Shown here piece by piece: positions 24,101-33,724 of a stretch of 64,000 nucleotides of DNA (position 1 is its first letter; the number at the start of each line of letters is the position of its first letter). The notes beneath the pieces are model-generated. The model was not told where the DNA came from and did no database searches. It was given only the letters and a program-made list of their open reading frames with translations. Both the position numbers and the translations under genes were made by a program. The stretch lies in NCBI GenBank assembly GCA_030789695.1, contig CM061132.1, positions 155,602,817 to 155,666,816 on the forward strand. Reading direction: 5' to 3'. The DNA comes from Scilla litardierei (Eukaryota; Streptophyta; Magnoliopsida; Asparagales; Asparagaceae).

Positions 24101-25759
24101 TGTTTTAATCACAATACATTATACAAGCAATCATCGTTATGAATACACACATCTAATACAACAGTGTGTGCAGAAGGATTCCTCGTTCAATATGCATACG
24201 TGCACAAAATAAACATTCACGGCACAACACATATTGAAGGAAGGCATGAAAAGTAATACCACAAAGAGTGTGCATGAAAAGCATAAAGTATTAATTTTCA
24301 TAACCAAATTTCTCTTTCCTTTGGCATATCAACAAGATAGGAAGGTGTAAATTGATAATATATCACCAAGGGTTAGAGAAATCAACTAATCTTTATGCAC
24401 AACATAATATGAATGAAATGCAATGACATATAGATGAACATAACATGATAGCAATCAAAACAAGTCATACTCCCACAAAATCATACAACAATGCAAACTT
24501 GGGAGTAAGGGACGAACTCACATATATATATATATATGGGTACAAAAAGTAATCATACAAGCATGGTACCCAAGCATGAAGTGCAATATGAGTGTGTAAG
24601 CAAGGTGGAAATCAAATAAAGATTAGAGTTTGATTTTCATATATAGTCGCATGAAAATATGTCATTCCTAATATACAATTCTATATGTGTGTTCATATCG
24701 TGCCTAGAAACAATCGTAGGAATCCAAAAGATAGTGATTTAGGATTCTTAAGAAGAGGAGGTGGCATGAGTATGAAGTTGGGATGCACGCTTGTGAAGTG
24801 GAACATAAATATAAGCGTGTCCCGTGTGTGAAACATGCAAATGAGCATTAGTTCTATCATGAAAATTTTTAAGCCACATGTTATAAATAATCCTCGAATA
24901 AACATATGAGTAAGGATTATGAATACACAATGCACATTAGTCAAGAATTTGACACACGTGAAATACATAGACATGAATGACATACAAGACACACAATATG
25001 TAAACATAGAATATGCATGAGATAGTCTCAAACACAAAGTGACATCTACATGCATTCAACACACATGGATACCAAATGTAAGAATATACTTACAACATTA
25101 AGCTCCCCCTACTTTGGTGCATCATTTAAGCACCAACAACTCCATTTGAATGAAAATCTTTGCAAATCAAGGAGTTGGTAGGGTTGGTATCCCAATGTGG
25201 ATTGAACCTAGAAAACATAATTTTGGTATCCAAAAACCTTTTTGGATCCTATGGGTTAGTCAACAAGTTTAACAAACTAAATTCAAATTAATATAACCCA
25301 TATCTTAGTGTAATCATACACAATATTAATGAAACATGTAATCATGTTACAAGATAAATATTTAACCAAATACATGCATATACCAATTATACCAAAAATA
25401 AGTATATATATATTACAATCCAAACGCATGACATGTATCACATGCAACAAAACATGAATATGAGCCGACGCATGTGTTGCAAGAAGAAATATTAAATATT
25501 CTAAATATGAAAATCATAAACACAACGATTTACAAATAATCATGTAATGGAAATTAAATTCAATATGAATTTACGTTTCTAACAAACATGAGCATCTAAG
25601 GCCAAAATGCAAACAAAAGAATAAATCAATTCTTAACACAAATGCTTTGGTACCCATAACATGGAAATAAACTCATGGTACCAAGCAAAGAAGGGTTAAC
25701 GGAAACTAACCCTTTGGAAACCAAGTCCAAGAGGACCGTGATTTCCCAACATAATCATC

Positions 25760-27212
25760 ATTCAAAATAATATTATGAATATAAGATTGCACATACATAT
25801 CCTTAGCATGATTGCCAGTGTTCTTCGGACCACAAATAGTGTAAGATTTGGGTATCCTCTTCTTAGTGGTTGCATGCACAAAAGGTTAATCTCTACGTGG
25901 TGCATGTGGCCTAGGAACATGAGATCTAGCAAGAAAATGAGGAACATTGTGTTGTGCTAAAGCATGATGATGGGCATATGATCCATGGTGTGGTGTTGCA
26001 TGCATACGTGGATGAATATGAGGTGTGTATACATGAGGATGATCATGAGAATAAGCATGCACATGTGGATGTGATGTGTGATCATAAGCATGTGAAGGTG
26101 CATGAGCATGAGTACGTGCATGAGAGTGTCTCAAATGTGTGTCTGCCCGTGCTTGTGGGTGTGGAACATAAAAACTATCATTTGTAGAAATGTGAGGAGT
26201 GGATGCATTCGTACGTGTATTGGTGTATATGAAAGCATGTCCCTTCCTTTGATGTCCACCCAAGTGGGTTTCTTTCCAAAGGAGGGAGGAATAGGAGTGG
26301 TGGTTTCCTTAGTAGTAAAACTACCCAAGTTGTTATAGACACCACTTGTGGATGCACCGGAGGATGGCCTCACTAAATCTATAGTAGCTTCACTATAGGA
26401 GGTGCGTGCATTCAAGATGGATACATGTGTGGTGAGCTCGTGCACTTGGGATTTGAGATTCTCATTCTCAATGCCCAAACAAGTGTTTTGAGATTGAAGA
26501 TTTTCAATCTCAAGATCGTTACTATCCACAATGGAAACACGATCGAGTTGAGATTTGAGGGACTCCACCTCATTTCTCAACATGCCATTTTGAGTAAGCA
26601 AACTTGCTTTCTCAATAGCGAGTGTCTCAACAATGGTGTCATTGTTAGAGGTGCTACATGAAGATGTGTTAGAGAGACTAGCAATTTTATTCTTAGCATC
26701 ACAATATTTATGCATAAGCTTTTGATATTTATCAAATAATTGCTTAAGTTCAATTTTAAGATCATCCGTTGTAACCTCTTCATCGTCGCTATCGCTTTCA
26801 CTTGAGTCGCTTGCTTCGTCACTAGAGTCGTCCTCTCGTGCCATCAAGCCCATGAATGAATCTCTTTCATCATTGGAGGAAGAACACTCCGAGGTGAACT
26901 CTTCTTGCTCCGCTAGCATGTGCCATATTTGATATGCCGTTGTTGCCTTGGACACACGCATAAGAATATCATAAGTTAAAAAATCAAGCAAGATATTCAT
27001 TACCTCTTCATGTTTCTTCACCAATTCTTTTTGCTCATTTGTCCACTTATGTACGGAAGTGGTAGGTGCGCGAAAGGGCTTCTCCACAAGCTTCCAATAA
27101 TCCTCATCAGTGGATTGAATATGAGCCTTCATCTTCACACACCAAATTTGATAATTGGGCCCAAGGAGATAAGGTGGAAAAGAGCATCGTGTTGTTGTTG
27201 TTGTTGGTTGCC
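25760..27212 (-). pseudogene. Element E gag (Sirevirus type)
   Basis: The start codon at 27212 (MATNNNNNT) follows the primer site by about 14 bases. A one-base insertion in a T run near 27175 shifts the frame; the correct frame continues PNYQIWCVKMKAHIQSTDED and then a UBN2/DUF4219-like region with HKWTNEQ and ATTAYQIWHML. An acidic Ser/Asp tract (DDSSDEASDSSESDSDDEE) is followed by a long coiled coil (about 26400-26760), and PPSFGKKPTWVDIKG. After a second apparent frameshift a His-rich stretch (HAHAPSHAYDHTSHPHVHAY) runs to about 25886, and the homology fades near 25760. The product would be the particle protein; it is broken by the frameshifts. Confidence 0.75.
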
Positions 27213-27225
27213 ATAGCTATAACCT

Positions 27226-27238
27226 TGCTCTGATACCA
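27226..27238 (-). other. Primer binding site of E (initiator tRNA-Met)
   Basis: TTGGTATCAGAGC on the minus strand lies two bases inside the 5' LTR. It is the complement of the 3' end of plant initiator tRNA-Met, the common primer of copia elements. Confidence 0.9.
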
Positions 27239-27240
27239 AT

Positions 27241-29380
27241 TGTAGTGACCCTGTGCTATGAGGAACAAACACTAGAGGGGGGTGAATAGTGTTTTATAGA
27301 ATTATAAGGAATTTATGCCAAATAAAACCCTAGTTAACCAACAAATGCGGAATATAAGAAATGAACAACAACCCAAGGAATAATGCAATGCAACAAGCAA
27401 TCTACCCTGGTTCGGTGCCACCCAAGTCTTCCCGACTTGTTACCGGTGCCCTACTCCAGCAACACCCGGATCCCCTCCGGATACTCTAGCAAACCGCTAG
27501 AGATTTCCTTTAGCCCACTTGCAGAAACCCCACAATTGCAATTGACCTACAATCGATGTCCGTGTATCCCAAAACCCGGGAACATGCAAAGTCCTTAATC
27601 CCACAACCCGGGACTAAGCACACTCTCACAAACCGAGAGTAAAACGAAATCTTGACTCCCACGACTTGGGATCAAGCCAATCCTATCACCACTGTGAGTA
27701 TACAACAAATATGAAGTATAAAGAATGAAATATAAAACTTCTTACCACAAAATCCTATGCCTTGAGAAATACTTACCAATATAGGGCAAGAATGGATTTT
27801 GTGGAAGATGAGATCACCAAACCCTAGCTCCACCAAGATGAGCAGCAATAGATGGCTAGGGAGTAGATGGTGACTTGGATTCAAGCTATTAGCTTGAGAA
27901 GCTCACAAGGAATGAGAATCTCTCTTGAGGAATTGGGCTCAAAGAGCAAGGGAGAGATTCTTGTGAGATGAGAGAGCTTGGAATAGGAGTTGAATGGCTC
28001 TCTTCAAAGATGTGAAAATGTCTCTAATTTCAGCCTTGAATCCCTGGTTAGAAGCACACAAACTTATATAGGGAAGAGACAAAACGGTCACAAAAATCGT
28101 GGCATTAAATGCCCAACGGATCTATTTCTGAAGCTGCTTAATCGGTCTAAGAATGATCATCAACCGACTAGATTGACAACTAGTCGGTCAGTGAACCTTC
28201 TTGGACCGATTAGATGGTTGACAGAGAAGATGGTGAAATCTGGGTAAGAACTAGTCGGTCTAAGAAGGATCATCAACCGACTAGATTCACAACTATTCGG
28301 TCAGTGAACCTTCTTGGACAGACTAGATTGGCTTTTAATGCATTAACCATCCTTCTTGAACCAACTAACTGGTCAACAGTACAAAGGTCGAATTTCACAC
28401 AGAAAACTAGTCGGTCTGAGAAGAGACACCAACCGACTAGATCGTCATTTAGTCGGTCGGTGAACCTTCTTGGACCGACTAATTGTTCAACAAATAGTCT
28501 TGAATTGATTAAGATAACTAGTCGGTCTGAGAAGGATTTCCAACCGACTAAATCGTCATCTAGTCGGTCGGTGAATCTTCTTGGACCGACTAATTGACCA
28601 ACAGTGAATGGGCTGAATTAAGCAAGGATATTTAGTCGGTTCAAGAAGGATTCCCTACCGATTAGATCGTCATCTAGTCGGTTGGTTCTTCTTCTTGAAC
28701 CAACTAAGATGCATATGAAGCCGTGAAATGAAACGATAGGCTACGAGAAAGTTTCTAATGGCTTCTAAGGCAATCCTAGAGATACGATATGAAAGTTATG
28801 AAGATTTCTAGGCAAGTACTACTCAAGGCTTAACATTCTACTAAACCGAAGCTAGAAGACAATATAAGTAAACATGACAAACCGTCTTCAAAGCTTCAAC
28901 ATGGAGAATCTGAATCCCTTGACTTCATGAATACTCCTTGAGCTTCAACGAAGCTCCAGGCACAACGATCACGTGTTCTGAGGAAGTCTTGGGACGTCGC
29001 TTGAGATGAACAAATTACTTTGACGACGATCTCCATAATTCTTCATGGACTTGAGTCTTTTGGTTGAATGACTTGAATATCTTCAACGTCATAGCCTTCG
29101 AAGCTTTTGACTCATTCATTCCTTTCTTCTCTTTGGATTGAATCTCCATTCATTTGTTGATGCCATTGGCTTGAGGTTGAAGTAGCATTTGAGTTCTTCA
29201 AGCCAATGCTTCACCTTTGTTGATCTACCAAGTCCTCCACTTGAATCAACATGTGTGGTCACTTTTGATCTTCTTTAATCTAATTGTTGACTTTTTAGCT
29301 AACTGCAAACACAAGAGTTAGTCACAATGATTTGTGTTTGATCATCATCAAAATCAAGGTGGAGAGTCCAATACTCAACA
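27241..29380 (-). repeat. 5' LTR of element E
   Basis: It pairs with 18741-20883 and holds the same palindrome array (28138-28710) and TATA box (28064-28070, minus strand). It ends next to the primer site. Only scattered single-base differences separate the two LTRs on visual comparison, implying a recent insertion. Confidence 0.92.
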
Positions 29381-29385
29381 AGCTT

Positions 29386-29932
29386 CATACTCCTCGACAG
29401 TCATATCCCCCTGCTTCAGATCTATAAACATGCTCAACAGCTCCCTCCTAGCAGACTTGGTGAAATACTTATCCTTGAACATCGATCTGAAGGTCTTCCA
29501 ATCCACTGGCTTCTCGAGACGCCTCTCCTCGATGCGCCACCAGTTCCTTGCATTCTCCATCAGTTGCATCTTTGCTATCTCGACGCGAGTGTCATTAGGG
29601 ATCTTCGCTGCTACCAACTTCTCCTCAGTGCTCTGGATCCACTCATCAGCAGCTAGGGGTCCTTCCTTCCCTGAAAATATCCTCGGCTGAAGCTCGTTGA
29701 ACTGCTTCACTCCTGGAGCAGATCGAGGGGCAGGAGGAGGAGGAGGTGGTGCAACTGGGGGAGCCTGGGCAGCACGCTGGGACTGCTGAACCAACTGATG
29801 CTGCACCTCCAGCATCTCTCTCATCACGCCGAGAAACTGACGGAACTCTTCGCCCTGGTCTTCCTGAATTCCATCTCCTGAGCTCCCCGATCGGGTAGTA
29901 CGTCGTCCTGCCATCCTATTGACAGAAGACAT
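29386..29932 (-). pseudogene. Element B gag, N-terminal half
   Basis: An ATG at 29932 (MSSVNRMAGRRTTRSG) starts an uninterrupted frame. It contains a MREMLEVQHQLVQQ helix, a proline-rich stretch, and the Retrotrans_gag core (EWIQSTEEKLVAAKIPNDTR, WWRIEERR, FKDKYFTKSARREL, GDMTVEEYEA). It is cut by element E after EEYEA. The remainder is at 18123-18735. Confidence 0.9.
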
Positions 29933-30038
29933 AGATTAGACTCGTACAATTACCGGATGATAATAAAATGAAATTCAATACTTTGATTGTTCTGAATTTG
30001 CAGAAAGAGTGGGACCTGCATGGGCCACCACTAAAACC

Positions 30039-33024
30039 TGTCACGCCCCGCTTCCCAAAAGTACGGAGGCGAAGCGTGACTAAGACCCGCTTAGGCCGGA
30101 GCTGAGAGCTCAGACCCAATAAGCGTATGTGGTATTCCAAAACAAAGGAACAGGTCCCTGTAAGTTAGTACGGAACAATACAAGTATTAAAAGGAAAAGC
30201 ATATCATTTTATTCCAAAGATAATCATCCAAAGTACTGAGATTCTAAACGCCCGAAGGGCTACAACTGCAGAAAGAAATCTACTGGTGCAAGCACCCAAC
30301 CTAGGCAAGAAAACAAAAGGTGCTACGTACCCAATCTAAAACTGGAACAGAAACTCTGGAACAGCAACGAGAGGGCCTCTAACTCTGGCCCTCCTCTGGA
30401 TCGTACTCTGGATCAGCACCCTCCGGCTCCACGTCTGCTGACAAGTCCGCCTCGTCGACGTACTCTGGCTCAACACCTAACGTACAACACCAAAAGAAGT
30501 AATTGTACGTCAGGTAAGGTCTACAAAAAGGGTCAGACCAAACTGCAAGTGTATCAACTATTTAACAATGGTTTACTGGTTGATTAGCATGCTGAGGTTA
30601 TAACAGGGGAACAAAAGAAAGTAACGCAGCAGGAAAGTAAAACGTGACAAGTAGTAGTCGTAGTGTCTGCTACCAACTACGGGACTAGCCTAACAGGTGT
30701 CGAGACAAATCGGGACATGGCGGGATAAGACAAGACAAGTGTGACACGAAAGGGTTCACGCCTTACGGTTCGAGGGGGATCAGACCCTCTTGTTGTACGC
30801 ACGCTCAACCCTACCCCAAACCCAAGTATTCAAGACGTGACAAGACAAGGGATCACTCGCTCTAGCTTGACGAGTGCCCTATTGCCCTCTGGGCTGTGTA
30901 ACAAGACAAGGGATCACTCAGAGAGTGCCCTATTGCCCTCTGGGCTGTGTAACAAGACAAGGGATCACTTGGAGAGTGCCCTATTGCCCTCTGGGCTGTG
31001 CAAGACGGGACGGGACGTGACAAGACAGGAAAGATTATTCTAGGGTGTCTACATGCGCACACACACACATACAAGATAGTCCTATGATGTCAAAAGTTGT
31101 TGTTGTTAGGCTCAGACGTCGTCGTCAAGTTTGAGCCGTCAAGGGCGTCCCGGACGCTATCATTTCACGTCCGGTTCTCTTTGTTCACAGTTAACAGTTC
31201 TAACAATCTAGGGCCTAAGCACGGCCAAAAGTGCAAGTGGATACACTTGCCTGTGGTGGCGAGTGTATCGTCTCCCCGGAGCGTCTCGTCCAAGCGTCTC
31301 GTCAGCGGAAGTCCGTCTGAAATAGTGTCACGTCGACGGTGTCAGGTCCAGTTTTCAGAAATTCCTATTAGGGTTCGTGTCTAGGTTATCGGGACTACCC
31401 TATTCGTCAGAAGTCACATTTTTGATGTTCAGCCATATTCGACGATTCTATCCTATATGCACAGTCAAAAAGTCCATTCGTCGATTCTACGGTTCCACAT
31501 CGTTTTAAGGGAGCAGAAAGTAAAATTTAATTAAAGTTGTCGACTTTTAGTTTAGGGTTTGATTATAGCTACGGTGGGGGTTGCTACGAGTTCGGGAACC
31601 AACCTTCTTCGGAGTCCGGAATAGAGAGAAAGTAGTGGCGATAACTCCTCGTCGTCAAATCTGGATCACGATCAAGATTCCAAAAGCTAGATCTCGCGAC
31701 GAAGGGTTACGACATGTCGTAACGTCGTAGTCGGTAAATCCACGAAGAATACCACCAAAGTGGGCCCCATAGCAGTGCTAGGGGTCAATGAGGGACCCAC
31801 AACACATCTGGAGAACTTGGGGGTACCCACGGTGGCAAGCGATGCGACGAAAGTGGGGTTGCGACGAAGATCGTCGGTCGCAGCTAGCCGGTGCGGGGGT
31901 TTCTCTCGGTCAGACCGAGAGGAGCTCTCTGTCGGACACAGCGGGTGCGGGGCTTGGAGCGCTGCAGAGCAGCGGGGTCGGTCACAGAGGCCGATGCGGA
32001 GAAATCCTTCGGTCGGACACTTGGGGCGGGTCGGTCGGGCGCTTGGGCGAGCGTTGTAACGTTGCAATGTTGCAACGGTGCGGGCGAAGCAGGGGATCTC
32101 TCGATCGGTGCGGGCGGGGCTCTCGATCGGGCGTTTGGGCTGCAGCGGATGCGGGGTGCGGTGCGGAGGGGGCGGAAGGCGGGGAAATCTCTCGGTCAGA
32201 CCGTGAGAAGTCCTCGGTCGGACATGGAGACGGGCGATGCAATGAAGCGGCGGGCGATGGTGCAGAGCGGAGCAGCGTGCGGGCGGAGCTCTCGGTCAGA
32301 CTGAGGGAAAATGGGGCGATCCGTCGGTCGTGCGGGGGCGGCTGCGGCTGCAGTTGCGACGAAGCTTTGGGAAGTGTTTTTGACGGCTAGGGTTTTGTTG
32401 TGTGCGAAAATAATTTAACCTACACTTATTTAAATAGGAAAAGAGGTTGGGGCTAGGTCTAGGGTTTAGGGAATTAATTAAAATAATTAAAATAATTCAT
32501 TTAAAATAAATTCCCTCTTCTCTCCCTCACGCAAGGGTGGTTGCGGCCAAAAAATGTGAGACTTGGTCAAAAATTATTTTGAAGAGTAATATTTAAATAG
32601 GAATTTTATTATAATTAAAATACTTATAAAAGTATGTTTTAAAATTATTTATAACTTACTCAAAAATGGAAAATAGGTCAAATTAAGTCCAAAAATTGTA
32701 AAATAAATATTGGGGTGATCGGGGCGACGAGAGAAAGAGAACAAATAAGACGGATCTAAATATCGACGTCGAGGGACGAAACTAAAAATAGAAACGTCAC
32801 ACGTCAAAACTGAAAGTCGTGACGCCACTTCAAATATGATCAAATCGTGGGAGAACGACCCGAGAAATGTCGTTCCAAAATAGTGCCACAATTTAATACA
32901 CTCAGAGACGATCACAACGACATATCACACAAAAGTTTTCAAAAGTAAACAAGTCTAAAATAAAATACGTGCACGATCAAAAGCACATGCACGAAGAAAG
33001 TACGATCGAAAACCGACCGTTACA
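30039..33024 (-). repeat. 5' LTR of element B
   Basis: Bounds are TGTCACG at the left and CCGTTACA at the right; it pairs with 9714-12684. It holds the same tandem repeat (30848-31005) and GC-rich block (31700-32390). Just inside on the minus strand is GGTTTTAGTGGTGGCCCATG, closely matching the bases after the 5' LTR of A at 6280. I could not match this to a specific tRNA primer. Confidence 0.9.
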
Positions 33025-33029
33025 ACAAC

Positions 33030-33680
33030 AACAGCTACCAGGCGAGCATTGGCATGATGCCATTTGCTGCTCTCTATGGAAGGAAATGTCGATCCCCGCT
33101 GAGTTGGGATGACGTTGGTGATAGAGAGCTGTTGGGACCAGAGATGATAGTTGAGGCTGTTGATGTTGTGAGAGATATCAGAGACAAGCTTCGGATCGCT
33201 CAGGACCGTTATAAGCATTGGGCTGATGTTAAACGGCGTCCTCTGGAGTTTCAGCCAGGAGATCATGTGTTCCTGAAGATCTCCCTGAATCGAGGAGTGA
33301 TCCGCTTCGGGAAGCGAGATAAGCTTAGTCCGAGATTCATTGGACCCTTCGATGTGCTAGACCGAGTTGGAGAGGTTGCTTATCGCTTAGAATTACTACC
33401 GTCCTTGGATGTAGTCCATGACGTCTTCCATGTGTCCCAGATGTGTCGTTACATCAGTGACCCTTCTCACACTGTGGACTACTCAGAGATCACGGTTTGA
33501 CCGAACCTGACTTATGAGCAGCAGCCGGTGCAGATCTTAGACCGACGTTAGAAGGTGCTCAGGAACAAGGTTGTTGATCTTATGAGGGTGATGTGGCGTC
33601 GTGACTCACCTGGAGAGTCCACCTGGGAGCAGGAAGATGAGATGCGAGAGCGTTATCCATATTTGTTCCATGCTCTTTAG
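33030..33680 (+). pseudogene. Element A integrase 3' part and chromodomain-like end
   Basis: The frame resumes after element B with [20 protein letters not shown], then [39 protein letters not shown] and VFHVSQMCRYISDPSH. After stops at about 33500 and 33549 it continues LRNKVVDLMRVMWRRDSPGESTWEQEDEMRERYPYLF, the chromodomain-like tail, and ends at 33680. It is the downstream half of the integrase at 8783-9713. Confidence 0.87.
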
Positions 33681-33711
33681 TTGATGAGAATTCCGAGAGC
33701 GGAATTTTTCT

Positions 33712-33724
33712 AAGGTGGGTATAT
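33712..33724 (+). other. Purine-rich tract before 3' LTR of A
   Basis: AAGGTGGGTATAT precedes TGTAACAGCC. It is in the position of the polypurine tract but is a poor match, possibly decayed. Confidence 0.5.

Larger units (their letters stand above)
20884..25760 (-). other. AT-rich non-coding internal region of E with repeated polypurine tracts
   Basis: No conserved pol motif can be read in any frame. Many short phrases recur (ATATCAATTGTAAA, TATCACAAA, CATGAGCAT). Near-copies of the terminal polypurine tract occur on the minus strand at about 20886, 20952, 21206, 21309 and 25102 (all AGGGGGAG-like). Multiple polypurine tracts are a known Sirevirus trait. Parts at 24280-24870 align with 42290-42890 of element F, so this is inherited element sequence. 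A short frame at about 24750-24850 reads LHVSHTGHAYIYVP and has a relative in F. Confidence 0.75.
18741..29380 (-). mobile_element. Sirevirus-like LTR element E, gag only
   Basis: Two nearly identical LTRs of 2.14 kb (18741-20883, 27241-29380) are flanked by AGCTT at 18736-18740 and 29381-29385. The insertion splits the gag of B. On the minus strand a tRNA-iMet primer site (TTGGTATCAGAGC) follows the 5' LTR, then a gag with coiled coil and acidic tract. About 5 kb of AT-rich sequence follows in which I find no protease, integrase, RT or RNase H. A polypurine tract (AAAAAGGGGGAGAA) abuts the 3' LTR. The LTR 3' end with the CACTATTCACCCCCCTCTAG style, the primer site and the tract are typical of Sireviruses (copia). 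The high LTR identity makes E one of the youngest elements here. Confidence 0.9.
9714..33024 (-). mobile_element. Ty3/gypsy chromovirus B (Tekay/Del type)
   Basis: Long LTRs lie at 9714-12684 and 30039-33024. On the minus strand the order is gag (split by E), protease, reverse transcriptase, RNase H (split by H), integrase with an intron, and a chromodomain-like C-terminus, then a purine tract and the 3' LTR. Without the two nested insertions the internal region is about 4.8 kb and the element about 10.8 kb. A few stops occur (near 12875, 14200 and 16800), but B is better preserved than A and keeps the key catalytic residues of protease, RT and integrase. Confidence 0.92.

Noticed and set aside
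18741..29380. Reading the two 2.1-kb copies as a segmental duplication
   Set aside because: TG...CA ends, primer site, polypurine tract and AGCTT duplication show they are LTRs of one element.
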